Shown: positions 24,719 to 34,712, counted from the first letter of the stretch. The stretch is DNA of 64,000 nucleotides from UBA6107 sp964459385 (GCA_964459385.1 CAYWLG010000003.1:62001-126000), one strand, 5' to 3'. Made by a program: numbers and translations. The notes: a model not told the origin generated them from the sequence alone.

Positions 24719-26059
24719 ATGTTCAAACGCATTACAGTTGTTTTAGTGCTGGCAACTATGTTGCTGGCCTCCTGCTCCGCTGCTCAGACAGCCGAGCCGA
24801 CCACCGCCGCAGCTACCGAAGCCCCTGTAGCCGCAGCCACAGAAGCCCCCGCTAAACCTTTTGAAGGTGTCACCCTTAATATGGTTGACAGCCCTGAAGG
24901 TCAGACCGATGCCATGATCGCCCTCGAGCAAAAATGCATGGCCGAAACCGGTGCCACCCTCAATGTGGAAGTTGTGCCACAAGACGACGTTGACACCAAG
25001 ATGCAAACCGCCCTGGCTGCCAAGAGCGCTGCCTACGACATTATCGGCATCGACATCATTGACCTGGCCAAGTATGATGCCGCAGGCTGGCTCACTCCGC
25101 TCGATAGCTACATTGATGCCGAGACCAAAGCGGACATCATGCCCTTTGCTCTGGAAGGCATCAGCTACAACGGCAAGATTCTGGGCCTGCCCTGGAAATC
25201 TGAGTACATGGTCTTCGTTTACAACAAAAAGATGCTCGCTGATGCCGGCATTGAAAATCCTCCCGCCACCTACGATGAATTGATCGCCGACAGCCTCACC
25301 CTCAAAGAGAAGGGCATTGTCAATTACCCGATCGCCTTCACCTGGGGCGCCGGTTACGAACAGATCAGTTCTGACTACACCATGTTCGTCAAAGCCATGG
25401 GTGGAAACCTCTTCGATGAATCTGGCAAACCCGCCTTCAATACTGGCGCTGGCGTAAAAGCCCTGCAGATGATGTATGACATGATCAATACCGACAAAAT
25501 CGTCGATCCTGCTGCCCTCACCATTAAAGGTGGCGGCACCCGTCGCGATATCGTCATGGGTGGCAACGCTGCTTTCGCCTTCTTGTGGGGCACTCCCCTC
25601 GTAACCATGAATGACCCTGCCAACTCTAACCTGGCCGGTGACTTCGAAGTTGCTCTTGCCCCCGATGGTGGCGCCGGCCATATTTCCCTCGCCGGCCCGA
25701 TGGGCATGTCAATTTCCGCCTACTCTGAAAATAAAGACGCCGCCTGGGCCATGTTGAAATGCATTGCCGGTCCTTCTGGCGAAAAAGACCTCTTCTTGGC
25801 CGATGGTTCCCCCTTCGGCTATACCAGTGTCTTAAATAACGCTGATGTGCAGGCCAAGATGGCCGCTGCTGGCGGCGCAGTAACCGCAGAACAGGCCAAG
25901 TATTTGGCCGTGCGCCCATCTCTGCCCTACTATGCCGATTTCTCCTCTGCTTTGCAGGATATGGTTCAGAAAGTGCTGACCAATCAGGTTTCTGTACAGC
26001 AAGGGTTGGATGATCTGGCGACCAAAGCTGTTGAATTGCAGGCTGAGTACGCCCAGTAA
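24719..26059 (+). CDS. Sugar ABC transporter substrate-binding lipoprotein
   Basis: A 446-residue lipoprotein: signal peptide with lipobox LASC, then a ~30-residue Ala/Thr/Glu/Pro linker and a family 1 extracellular solute-binding domain (MalE/UgpB-like; LPWKSEYMVFVYNKKML, PPATYDELI). CAAGGAGAATGAT precedes the ATG. First gene of the LacI-controlled operon. From the downstream enzymes its ligand is probably a glucuronate-containing oligosaccharide or glycoside rather than maltose, which is inference. Confidence 0.88.
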   Translation: MFKRITVVLVLATMLLASCSAAQTAEPTTAAATEAPVAAATEAPAKPFEGVTLNMVDSPEGQTDAMIALEQKCMAETGATLNVEVVPQDDVDTKMQTALAAKSAAYDIIGIDIIDLAKYDAAGWLTPLDSYIDAETKADIMPFALEGISYNGKILGLPWKSEYMVFVYNKKMLADAGIENPPATYDELIADSLTLKEKGIVNYPIAFTWGAGYEQISSDYTMFVKAMGGNLFDESGKPAFNTGAGVKALQMMYDMINTDKIVDPAALTIKGGGTRRDIVMGGNAAFAFLWGTPLVTMNDPANSNLAGDFEVALAPDGGAGHISLAGPMGMSISAYSENKDAAWAMLKCIAGPSGEKDLFLADGSPFGYTSVLNNADVQAKMAAAGGAVTAEQAKYLAVRPSLPYYADFSSALQDMVQKVLTNQVSVQQGLDDLATKAVELQAEYAQ

Positions 26060-26072
26060 GATCCATTGACTA

Positions 26073-26106
26073 AAAAGGCGCCACATCCCATCGTGGCGCC
26101 TTTTTT
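26073..26106 (+). terminator. Strong terminator between the binding-protein and permease genes
   Basis: AAAAGGCGCCAC (26073-26084) pairs perfectly with GTGGCGCCTTTT (26093-26104) around an 8-base loop, followed by a T-run. It lies inside the operon and probably acts as a partial terminator that makes the binding protein more abundant than the permeases. Confidence 0.85.
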
Positions 26107-26198
26107 AACAAGATTACGTATTTTGACTGATGATTTGGTAGATAATAAGATATTGGTACAAGAAACAGAATCAGCAAGCTGGCTGGAAAGGTAGCAGG

Positions 26199-27107
26199 AT
26201 GAACGCATCCATTCCCAAAAAAGGTCTCACCCAAAAACAAAAATTTGGTCTGATATTGATCTCTCCCTCTTTCTTGATCATTCTGGGCTTGATGATCTAC
26301 CCGCTGATCTATTCGCTGGGCATCAGCTTCTTCAACCTACACATCACTGCTCCCTGGCTCGGCACGACATTTGTCGGCATCAAGAATTATCTAAACGTGA
26401 TCACCAACCCGGATATGCACGCGGCACTTTACCACACGCTGTTTATGGCTGCTGTTGGCATCGGGTTGGGAATTCCCATTTCACTTTTTTTTGCACTCAT
26501 TCTCAATCGTAAATTTCCCTTACGCGGTCTGGTGCGAGGCATTCTGATCATCCCCTGGGTGATTCCGGGGTCTGTGCAAGGGCTGTTGTGGAGCCGCATC
26601 TTCGACCCTCATTATGGCGCGCTAAACGGTATTCTCATTCAATTTGGCTTCATTCAAGATCCTGTCACCTGGCTGCTAGATCCGCACCGGGCCTTATTTC
26701 TCATCGCTTTCGCCAGCCTGTGGGGTGCTGTGCCTATGATGACGTTGCTCTACCTTTCTGGACTGCAGAGCGTGCCCTCTGAACTCTCTGATGCTTGCTC
26801 GGTGGATGGCGGCACCCGTTGGGGGTACCTGCGCTACATCGTCTTTCCGCTGCTGCTGCCTATCACCCTCATCAACCTCATTTTACGCACCATTGACGCC
26901 TTCACCATGTTTGACTTGGTATATGTGCTCACCGGCGGCGGCCCTGCAGGAGCCACCCAGGTGACCGGATATTATCTTTATGAAGCGGCCTTTACTAAAC
27001 TCAATTACGGTTATGCCTCCGCCCTGGCCTGGTTGATAGCTGTTACAGTCACAATTTTAGCCATTTTCTATAGCCGCTTCACCCGCACTGAGGAGACAGC
27101 CTCATGA
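26199..27107 (+). CDS. Sugar ABC transporter permease (MalF/UgpA-like)
   Basis: 302 residues with six predicted membrane segments and the EAA-like loop DACSVDGGTRWGYLRYIVFP. Typical of the CUT1 carbohydrate importers. A GGAAAGG site precedes the ATG. Overlaps the next permease by 4 bases. No ATPase gene is in the operon; a shared MsiK-type ATPase elsewhere in the genome would be needed, as is common for CUT1 systems. Confidence 0.9.
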   Translation: MNASIPKKGLTQKQKFGLILISPSFLIILGLMIYPLIYSLGISFFNLHITAPWLGTTFVGIKNYLNVITNPDMHAALYHTLFMAAVGIGLGIPISLFFALILNRKFPLRGLVRGILIIPWVIPGSVQGLLWSRIFDPHYGALNGILIQFGFIQDPVTWLLDPHRALFLIAFASLWGAVPMMTLLYLSGLQSVPSELSDACSVDGGTRWGYLRYIVFPLLLPITLINLILRTIDAFTMFDLVYVLTGGGPAGATQVTGYYLYEAAFTKLNYGYASALAWLIAVTVTILAIFYSRFTRTEETAS

Positions 27108-28012
27108 CAACTGCTACCCGTACTTCTCATTCAAGATCTTTTCTCTTAAAGAAGTTCTTCTCGGGCTTTTTCCTGACATTGGCTGTGTTACTACTGCTGA
27201 TCTTTGTTTTAGCGCCGGTGGCCTGGCTTCTCATCAGCAGTGTTTCTTCGCAAAAAGAATTACTGCAAATGCCTCCCAACTGGCTGCCCTGGCCACCCGA
27301 CTTTTCACGCTACAAACAACTCCTTTTTGGCACGGGGCAAAGCGGCACCACTTTGACCGATTTCACCCTCAGGGCTTTTCGCTATTCACTGCGCAATAGC
27401 ATGATCATCGCCAGTTCGGTGACAGCTTTGGCTTTGCTTTTCGGTTCTCTAGCTGGCTATGCCTTTGCCCGCATCAAACTGCCCTTCGGCAACAAATTGA
27501 TCTACTTGCTGCTGGTAAGTCAAATGATTCCCGTGGCCGTCTTGCTCATTCCCCTTTACATCACCATGGGCAAACTGGGCATGCTTGATAAGCTTCCTAC
27601 TGTAATTATTTTGCTGGTGTCGATCCATTTGCCCTTTGTGATATGGATGCTGCGGGGATACTTTCAGACCCTTCCGGCAGAGATGGAAGAGGCTGCCCTG
27701 GTGGATGGCGCCAACCGCTTGCAGGTGATTTTAAAAGTGATTTTGCCCGTTTCGCTACCGGGACTTTTCTCAGCTGCAGCTTACACCTTCATGCAAAGTT
27801 GGAACGCCTTCATGATCCCGCTCATTTTCACCTCAAGTGATACCGCCCGATCTGTCACGGTGGCCATCGCCATGTTCATTGGCCGCAACTACACTGATTA
27901 CAGCCTGATGTGTGCAGCCGGTGTGTTGGCCAGCCTCCCTCCGGTGCTTTTGGCGATCTTTTTCCAACGTTACTTACTCTCTGGCCTTACAGCCGGTGCT
28001 GTGAAAGGATAA
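27104..28012 (+). CDS. Sugar ABC transporter permease (MalG/UgpE-like)
   Basis: 302 residues with six membrane segments and the EAA loop EEAALVDGANRLQVILKVIL, typical of the second CUT1 permease. It starts by an ATGA overlap with the first permease, and the glycosidase gene follows 7 bases after its stop. Confidence 0.9.
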   Translation: MTTATRTSHSRSFLLKKFFSGFFLTLAVLLLLIFVLAPVAWLLISSVSSQKELLQMPPNWLPWPPDFSRYKQLLFGTGQSGTTLTDFTLRAFRYSLRNSMIIASSVTALALLFGSLAGYAFARIKLPFGNKLIYLLLVSQMIPVAVLLIPLYITMGKLGMLDKLPTVIILLVSIHLPFVIWMLRGYFQTLPAEMEEAALVDGANRLQVILKVILPVSLPGLFSAAAYTFMQSWNAFMIPLIFTSSDTARSVTVAIAMFIGRNYTDYSLMCAAGVLASLPPVLLAIFFQRYLLSGLTAGAVKG

Positions 28013-28019
28013 TTTCTCT

Positions 28020-30008
28020 ATGCAGGTATTTCCCCAATCAGACGGTAGCCTCAAAATACTCGAACCGCAACATACGGCCGGGTTTGATCTGGGCAATCGT
28101 AGTCTATTCGTCAAAGCCAATGGCAAAGGGGATGTGACGCAAATCTACTTTGCCCACGGTGCCCATGCCGGCTGCTGGCAGCTCAATTTAGCGATAAACG
28201 GTTCTGAGGTGCGCTTTGAAGAGGCACGCGCCATTGGCCGCCAGTGGCAGCTTGAGTCCAATTTGGAGGGGGCCACCATCCAGGCCGAGGTATTTTTGGA
28301 AGAAAAAACCCCGGCGGTATACGAATCGCTGCAATTTTCTGCTACCGCAGATCAGGCGCTGGAGGTGACGCTTTCGCTGACCCTCGATATCAGCGCCCCG
28401 CCGCCCCCTAAAGGCGCCTGGCAAGCTTTTGTTGCCACCTATTTGCCGCGCCTGTCCCGATATGCCTGGCTGTGGGGTTTTGGCTGGGGGCGTTGGCTGC
28501 AAACTCCGGCTCCGCGCTCTCTCAAAATCAACGATCGGTTTGGATTGAACGCCTCGGGCAGGGTGAATTGGACTTTTGCCTCGAACGAAGCCTTTACTAT
28601 CTGCAAAATCTCTGGCAAGAAAGCCGAGTTGAGCTACCAAATCCATATTCCAGCCGGTGAAAATCGTGAACTAAGTTTTGCACTGGCCGAATCTGGGCAA
28701 ACTAACGCCAATACCGAACTGGCTCACCTGAACGATGCCCGCGCGGACGCCGAAGCCTATGCAAAGTGGCTGAACAGCCAGGTGGAGGTTCAAGACGACC
28801 TGCTGCGCTCGCTCTATGTTGCTGGCCTGAATGCCTCGAAAGCAATGTTCAAAGAATTCCCCGGTGGGTTTGCCGGGCTGGTCGCCGGGCCTGACTACGC
28901 CTTTCCGCCGCGCATCTATTTTCGTGATGGGTATTGGACGGCCCAGGCCCTGCTCGACACCGCCCCAGAACTGGTGCGCGCGCATCTGCTGCATCTGGCT
29001 GCCGGCGTACACCCCAACGGTGCGTGCCCCAGTGGCATTTTCGCGGCTCACCTGCTCAAAGAGTGGCGTGCCCCGGTCAACTGCGATGCCGACTGGCTGG
29101 CAGATCATTTCGATTCGCCCTCCTTCTTTATTTTGCTGCTCAGCGATTATTTGAACAGCACCCATGACTGGTCATTGCTGGAAGAAGTGCCGCCTGAGAT
29201 CAACGCAGGGCTGCACTGGCCAGCCGCTACCATTGGCCAGCGTGCCAGCACAGCGATGCGTTACCTGATCAGCCTGGATAAAGACGGGGACGGGTTAATC
29301 GAAAAGCCCTATCAGGCCAACGACTGGGCAGATAACATCAATCGTTCCGTTTGGGTCAGCTACGATCAGGCACTTTATATTGCCGCACTCAAAGCGTATG
29401 CCCATCTGCTGCCCCATCTAAAAGATGAAACCGGCAGCGAATATTACCTGGCACTGGCCAAAAACGCCCTGCAAGCGATGCGGCGTGAACTATGGGATGA
29501 AAAGCTGGGCTATTTCGTCAACTACAAACGTCCCGGTTTCACCGAGAGCAACCTCTCGGTGGATGCACTGGTGGCGCTTTATTACCACCTGCTCGATGAA
29601 CCTGAGACCCAAAGCGTTTTGGCCGCTGCCAATGGGCTGCTAAGGGCCAGCCAAAATTCGCAGCAGCCTTATGGCGATTACGGGCTCTTGTGCGCTTACC
29701 CCCTCTATTCCAATCAGGCCGATCTTTTCGATAAATCCGCTCTTCCTTATTGTTACCACAACGGCGCCGATTGGCCTTACTGGAACGGCATGCTGGCAGA
29801 CGTGCTGCTCGAACGGCACGACCCGGCTGCGCTAGACGTGCTGAGCGGTTGGTGGCGCTATGGGTTGGCACAGGGCTGGCTGACCCCGGTGGAATATTAC
29901 AGCCCGCTTTACCCGGTGGGGGGAATGTTGCAAGGCTGGAGCAGTATGCCGGCCGCCATTTTGCTGCGCAAACTCGCCTTGGTCAAGGAGCTTCTCAATG
30001 AAAAATGA
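28020..30008 (+). CDS. Six-hairpin glycosidase, amylo-alpha-1,6-glucosidase-like
   Basis: 662 residues: an N-terminal beta-rich domain (~1-240) and an (alpha/alpha)6 toroid (~255-655). Motifs of the GH15/63/78-like clan are visible: RIYFRDGYWTAQALL, LDKDGDGLIE, NDWADN and VWVSYDQALYIAAL, with acidic residues in RDGYW, NDWAD and near the C-terminal Trp-rich region as catalytic candidates. No signal peptide, so it acts in the cytoplasm on an imported oligosaccharide. It lies between the permeases and the GH31 gene, overlapping the latter by 11 bases. The bond cleaved is unknown; the downstream genes suggest a uronate-containing substrate. Confidence 0.75.
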   Translation: MQVFPQSDGSLKILEPQHTAGFDLGNRSLFVKANGKGDVTQIYFAHGAHAGCWQLNLAINGSEVRFEEARAIGRQWQLESNLEGATIQAEVFLEEKTPAVYESLQFSATADQALEVTLSLTLDISAPPPPKGAWQAFVATYLPRLSRYAWLWGFGWGRWLQTPAPRSLKINDRFGLNASGRVNWTFASNEAFTICKISGKKAELSYQIHIPAGENRELSFALAESGQTNANTELAHLNDARADAEAYAKWLNSQVEVQDDLLRSLYVAGLNASKAMFKEFPGGFAGLVAGPDYAFPPRIYFRDGYWTAQALLDTAPELVRAHLLHLAAGVHPNGACPSGIFAAHLLKEWRAPVNCDADWLADHFDSPSFFILLLSDYLNSTHDWSLLEEVPPEINAGLHWPAATIGQRASTAMRYLISLDKDGDGLIEKPYQANDWADNINRSVWVSYDQALYIAALKAYAHLLPHLKDETGSEYYLALAKNALQAMRRELWDEKLGYFVNYKRPGFTESNLSVDALVALYYHLLDEPETQSVLAAANGLLRASQNSQQPYGDYGLLCAYPLYSNQADLFDKSALPYCYHNGADWPYWNGMLADVLLERHDPAALDVLSGWWRYGLAQGWLTPVEYYSPLYPVGGMLQGWSSMPAAILLRKLALVKELLNEK

Positions 30009-32430
30009 TTTTTCGCTGCCCGACACCCGTCCGCAAAAGGGGCGCTGCACCCACAGCCAGGGCCCCACGCTGACGTTTGAGGCGGCCAACCACGAAACCC
30101 TGACGGTGACTGCGCTTGAAAATGATCTGGTTCGCGTGGCCTTCTGCCCCGATGGCACCCCGCGTTTTGAACGCACCTGGCTGGTGCCCGGTAAGGAGGG
30201 CAAATTCCCTAATGAAGGAAAGAGCCGCCAAGATTTTTCGGCTTTTTCACTGCCAAAAACAAAGATCGAAGCCACCGAAAACCAGGCGAGCTTGCAAACT
30301 ACCGACCTGCGTTTGCAGATCAACCCGCAAACATTTACTTTGCGTTGGTTCACAAGCTATGGTACCTTGCTGGCAGCCGATGTAGAAGAAGCGCCTTATC
30401 TCTATCAACAGCAGGGCGAATCGGTGGGGCATAACCTCATCTGCAACCAGGACGAGTATTATTTCGGTTTCGGCGAGGTTTCTGGCAAGCTCAACAAGGC
30501 TAACAGCCATATTCTGCTCAAGAATGTGGATAACCCCGGTTATTCCGCCAGAAGTGGCAGCCCACTTTATAAACTGATTCCGTTTTACATTACTTACAAC
30601 CCTCAAAACAAACAAGCCTTTGGCATTTTCTACGACAATCTGGCTACCACCACCTTCGACCTGAACACTCGCCTGGGTGGGCTACCCGAACATCGTCGCT
30701 ATGCTGCCGAAACTGGCGATGTAGAATATTACTTTATCTATGGTCCCAGCATTGCAGAAGTGGTGGAAAAGTTCACCCGCCTGACCGGTCGCATGATCTT
30801 GCCACCCCGCTGGAGCCTGGGGTATATGGGTTCCACCATGAACTACACCGAAGCCAAAGATGCACAGGTGCAACTGGCCAAGTTCGCGCAAAAATGCGAA
30901 CAGAACCAGATCCCCTGTGATCTTTTTCACCTTTCTTCCGGTTACACGCTGGGTGAAGACGGCAAACGTTATGTGTTTCACTGGAACCGCAGCCGCGTGC
31001 CCGAGCCGCAGCAGATGGTGGATGACTTTCACGCTCACGGCATTCGCCTGGCCGCCAACATCAAACCCTGCCTGCTCACCAGCCATCCGCGCTTCGATGA
31101 GGCGAAGCAACTGGGCGCCTTCATCCGCGAACCCAACAGTGATGAGCCGCAGATCTTTCCCTTCTGGGGCGGGCAGGCGGCCGCTCTCGATTTTTCAAAC
31201 CCCGCTGCCGTAAACTGGTGGAGGCAAAATGCCAAAGAACAGTTGCTCAATTATGGCATCGACAGCACCTGGAATGACAATAACGAATTTGAAGTGCAGG
31301 ACGGCAACGCCCGTTGTGCCGGTTTTGGCAGCGAGTTCGCGGTTAAATATGCACGGCCGCTGCAAACACTGCTGATGATGCGCACTTCGTACGAGGCCCA
31401 AATTGAAAGCCGTCCGAACGAGCGCCCGTTCCTGATCTCACGTGCCGGCTGTGCCGGCATGCAGCGCTATGTGCAAACCTGGTCGGGAGATAACTTCACC
31501 TCGTGGTTGACACTGAAATACAACCTTCCGATGGGACTGGGGCTTGGCCTTTCAGGTGTGCCCAACACCGGCCATGATGTGGGTGGTTTCGCCGGGCCGC
31601 GGCCTTCGCCCGAGCTGTTCGTGCGTTGGGTGCAAAGCGGCATCTTTCAGCCGCGCTTTACAATCCATTCCTGGAAGGTCCTGTTTGGCGCCAATGAGCC
31701 CTGGATGTATCCGGCGGTTTTCCCGATCATCCGCGAAACAATGCAGTTCCGCTACCGGCTGATGCCTTACCTCTACAATCTGTTGGTGGAGGCTGCCGAA
31801 AGCGGGCACCCCATCATGCGGCCGCTGGTCTATGCCTTTCCGCAAGATGAACACTGCCTGGAAGAATCGTTTGATTTTATGCTCGGTGCCTCTCTGCTGG
31901 TAGCGCCGGTGGTGACCCCATTCACCCGTTCACGCCGCCTGTATCTGCCCGCCGGGCAGGAATGGGTCGATTTTTACAGCCACCGAACTTACCGCGGCGG
32001 TCAAAGCATCCGTGCCGACGCACCGCTCAGCCACCTGCCTCTCTTCGTCCGCGCCGGTGATATGATTCCGCTGGGTGAGGTGGTGCATCCGCAATTCCAC
32101 AAGAAAGACGACCTGCGCCAGATATTGGTCTTCCCCACCCGCGGTGCCGGCAAAGGGTCACTGGCGCTGCGCGAAGACGATGGTCACTCTCTGGGGTACC
32201 AGCGCGGCGAGATCACCCACTTGCACATCGAAGCCGAATACACCCTCACTGAACTCAAATTCACTGTCCATCTGGCGCCCTATGCTTACACTTTGCCCTA
32301 TAATGAACTGGAGTTCATCCTGCCCAAGGGAGAGAATCGCCCCGTGCAGATGAATGGACTGAAGAAACAATGGCAGGACGAGGCGGGAAGAACCCACTTC
32401 ACCTGGCCAATCCCAAAACGGAGCGCCTGA
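29998..32430 (+). CDS. Glycoside hydrolase family 31 (alpha-glycosidase)
   Basis: 810 residues in the GH31 layout: N-terminal galactose mutarotase-like beta domain, catalytic (beta/alpha)8 barrel from about residue 265, and C-terminal beta domains. The nucleophile is D427 in STWNDNNE and the acid/base D498 in WSGDNF. GH31 includes alpha-glucosidases, alpha-xylosidases and sulfoquinovosidases; specificity cannot be read here. No signal peptide. A good site (AAGGAG) precedes the ATG, which overlaps the previous gene. Position before glucuronate isomerase suggests that it helps release the uronic acid or trims sugars next to it. Confidence 0.88.
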   Translation: MKNDFSLPDTRPQKGRCTHSQGPTLTFEAANHETLTVTALENDLVRVAFCPDGTPRFERTWLVPGKEGKFPNEGKSRQDFSAFSLPKTKIEATENQASLQTTDLRLQINPQTFTLRWFTSYGTLLAADVEEAPYLYQQQGESVGHNLICNQDEYYFGFGEVSGKLNKANSHILLKNVDNPGYSARSGSPLYKLIPFYITYNPQNKQAFGIFYDNLATTTFDLNTRLGGLPEHRRYAAETGDVEYYFIYGPSIAEVVEKFTRLTGRMILPPRWSLGYMGSTMNYTEAKDAQVQLAKFAQKCEQNQIPCDLFHLSSGYTLGEDGKRYVFHWNRSRVPEPQQMVDDFHAHGIRLAANIKPCLLTSHPRFDEAKQLGAFIREPNSDEPQIFPFWGGQAAALDFSNPAAVNWWRQNAKEQLLNYGIDSTWNDNNEFEVQDGNARCAGFGSEFAVKYARPLQTLLMMRTSYEAQIESRPNERPFLISRAGCAGMQRYVQTWSGDNFTSWLTLKYNLPMGLGLGLSGVPNTGHDVGGFAGPRPSPELFVRWVQSGIFQPRFTIHSWKVLFGANEPWMYPAVFPIIRETMQFRYRLMPYLYNLLVEAAESGHPIMRPLVYAFPQDEHCLEESFDFMLGASLLVAPVVTPFTRSRRLYLPAGQEWVDFYSHRTYRGGQSIRADAPLSHLPLFVRAGDMIPLGEVVHPQFHKKDDLRQILVFPTRGAGKGSLALREDDGHSLGYQRGEITHLHIEAEYTLTELKFTVHLAPYAYTLPYNELEFILPKGENRPVQMNGLKKQWQDEAGRTHFTWPIPKRSA

Positions 32431-32431
32431 C

Positions 32432-33871
32432 ATGCCTGTCTTCTCAGATAAATACTTTACCGCCGATCCGGCGCAATTAAGCCTTGCACGCGCACTCTAT
32501 CAAAGTGCAAGCCGATTGCCGCTTGTCTGCCCGCACGGTCATGTAGACCCGCTCCTTTTTGCCGACACCGAATATCATTTCGGCAACCCGGTAGAATTGA
32601 TGATCCTGCCCGATCATTACGTGCTGCGCGTGCTGCACGCACATGGCGTCTCTTATAATGACCTGGGCGTTTTGAAGCTGAAAGGGAGTGCCACGGCGCG
32701 TGACCCGCATCAGGTGTGGCAGATCTTTGCCGATCATTTTTATTTGTACGCTTCCACCCCCACCGGCATCTGGATTCGAGACGAGTTGAGCGATGTTTTC
32801 GGCATTTCTGAACCTCTCAACGCTAAAAACGCACAGGCCATATACGGCGCCGTGCAAAACGCCCTGGCGAGTGCAGATTTCACCCCCCGCAGCCTGTACA
32901 AACGCTTCAACATCGCCGTGCTCAGCACCACTGACGGTGCGAGTGATGATCTGGCCCTGCATCGGCGGATCAAAGCCTCGGGCTGGCAAGGAAACGTTCT
33001 GCCCACCTTCCGCGCGGATACGATCACCAATATCGATCAGCCTGCCTGGATCACTGAGGTGGAGAAATTAAGCACTGCCAGCAAGGTGCAGATCAATTCG
33101 TTCGCCACGTTCGTGCAAGCCATTGAATCCCGCCGGGCCTGGTTCATTGAAAATGGTGCCACTGCCACCGATCTGGCCGTTGTTGAAGCCACCAGCGCGG
33201 AGGTACCTGCCGCCGAAATGGAGCAGCTCTTTCAAAAAGGCTTGAGCGGCAAGATCAGCGCCAGCGAAAGCAAACGTTTCGTCGCCGGCATGCTGATGGA
33301 ACTGGCGCGCATGAGCAGCGAAGACGGTCTGGTGATGCAGCTTCATGTGGGCAGCAGCCGTAATCATGATCGCGCCCTCTTTGAACAATATGGCCCCGAT
33401 CTGGGCGCCGATTTCCCCATCCAGGTGGAATTTACCCGCGCCCTGCAACCGCTCTTAAACCGTTTTGGCAATCACCCCAACTTTAGCCTTATCCTCTTCA
33501 CGCTGGATGAAAGCACCTATGCGCGCGAACTGGCTCCCCTGGCCAGCTACTACCCATCCGTCAAGCTGGGGCCGCCGTGGTGGTTCCACGATTCGCTCAA
33601 CGGCATGCAGCGGTTTTTTGACCAGGCGATTGATTCGGCCGGGCTGTATAAGACGGTCGGCTTTAACGACGATACGCGTGCTTTCCTTTCCATCCCCGCC
33701 CGCCATGATGTATGGCGGCGTGCTGCTGCCAACTGGCTGGCCGGGTTGACGATCCGGAAAGTGGTCAGCGAAGAGGAGGCCGCAGTGATGATGAAGGCCC
33801 TTTGCAGCGGTCTGGCTTTAAAAGCTTATAAATTGGAGCAGTATGCGCCCGAAGAAGCGAGGCTGGCATGA
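32432..33871 (+). CDS. uxaC: Glucuronate isomerase (uronate isomerase)
   Basis: 479 residues of the amidohydrolase-superfamily uronate isomerase, converting D-glucuronate to D-fructuronate (or galacturonate to tagaturonate). Metal ligands H35 and H37 lie in CPHGHVDP; other family landmarks are STTDGASDDLALH and VGFNDDTRAF. Length is close to the family norm. The gene starts one base after the GH31 stop and overlaps the SDR gene by 4 bases. This is the first committed step of uronate use in the operon. Confidence 0.93.
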   Translation: MPVFSDKYFTADPAQLSLARALYQSASRLPLVCPHGHVDPLLFADTEYHFGNPVELMILPDHYVLRVLHAHGVSYNDLGVLKLKGSATARDPHQVWQIFADHFYLYASTPTGIWIRDELSDVFGISEPLNAKNAQAIYGAVQNALASADFTPRSLYKRFNIAVLSTTDGASDDLALHRRIKASGWQGNVLPTFRADTITNIDQPAWITEVEKLSTASKVQINSFATFVQAIESRRAWFIENGATATDLAVVEATSAEVPAAEMEQLFQKGLSGKISASESKRFVAGMLMELARMSSEDGLVMQLHVGSSRNHDRALFEQYGPDLGADFPIQVEFTRALQPLLNRFGNHPNFSLILFTLDESTYARELAPLASYYPSVKLGPPWWFHDSLNGMQRFFDQAIDSAGLYKTVGFNDDTRAFLSIPARHDVWRRAAANWLAGLTIRKVVSEEEAAVMMKALCSGLALKAYKLEQYAPEEARLA

Positions 33872-34701
33872 AGAACAGTGACCTGCAAAAATTTTACGAT
33901 TTCAGCGGGCAAACCGCAGTGATCACCGGTGGGGGCGGGGTGCTGGGCGGTGAAATGGCAGCCACCCTGGCCTGGTTTGGCGCCAACGTTGCCATATTGG
34001 ATCGTACGACCACACTTAATGAAAAGATCCTTGCCGCCGCCGCAGGCGCGCCGGGCAAACTGCAGCTCTTTCAATCGGATGTGCTTGACCGCGCCGTGCT
34101 GCTGGAATCGGCAAAAGAAGTTAACAGCACTTTCGGCAAAGTGGATATTCTCATCAATGCCGCCGGCGGCAACCATCCTTCGGCCACCACCAATGCCGAG
34201 GTGCCTTTCTTCGATCTGCCCACTGACGCGCTCAAGTTCGTTTTCGATCTCAACCTGCTCGGCACAATACTCCCTTGTCAGGTGTTCGGCCGTCAAATGG
34301 CGGACGCCCAGCGCGGCAGCATTTTGAACATCTCTTCCATGAATGCTTACCGTCCGCTGACGCGCATCCCGGCTTATTCAGCGGCCAAGGCCGGGGTAAG
34401 CAACTTTACCCAATGGCTGGCGGTGCACATGGCACAGGAATACTCCCCCAACATCCGCGTCAATGCCATCGCGCCCGGTTTTTTGCTGGGCGAGCAGAAC
34501 CGTTTTTTGCTCACCGATGCCAAGACCGGCCAGCTTACCCCGCGCGGACGCACAATTTTGGATCACACCCCTATGGCTCGTTTTGGCAGCCCCGATGATC
34601 TGATGGGGGCTGTGCTGTGGCTGCTTTCTCCGGCGGCAGCCTTCGTGACCGGGGTGGTGGTGCCCATTGATGGCGGTTTTTCGGCCTTTGCCGGAGTGTG
34701 A
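33868..34701 (+). CDS. uxuB: SDR-family D-mannonate oxidoreductase (fructuronate reductase)
   Basis: A 277-residue classical short-chain dehydrogenase. NAD(P) motif TGGGGVLGG (~20-28), NAAGG, catalytic S (ISSMNA) and YxxxK (YSAAK). The segment AAGGNHPSATT followed by FFDL is characteristic of the SDR-type fructuronate reductases (B. subtilis YjmF-like) rather than the long-chain UxuB of E. coli. It would reduce D-fructuronate to D-mannonate. It sits between uxaC and the LarA-like gene with 4-base overlaps or tight spacing. Confidence 0.85.
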   Translation: MKNSDLQKFYDFSGQTAVITGGGGVLGGEMAATLAWFGANVAILDRTTTLNEKILAAAAGAPGKLQLFQSDVLDRAVLLESAKEVNSTFGKVDILINAAGGNHPSATTNAEVPFFDLPTDALKFVFDLNLLGTILPCQVFGRQMADAQRGSILNISSMNAYRPLTRIPAYSAAKAGVSNFTQWLAVHMAQEYSPNIRVNAIAPGFLLGEQNRFLLTDAKTGQLTPRGRTILDHTPMARFGSPDDLMGAVLWLLSPAAAFVTGVVVPIDGGFSAFAGV

Positions 34702-34712
34702 AGCGAGTAAAA

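Noticed and set aside
24743..25681. A 312-codon antisense frame opposite the sugar-binding lipoprotein
   Set aside because: Gly/His/Val-rich composition mirrors codon bias of the real gene; no recognisable domain.
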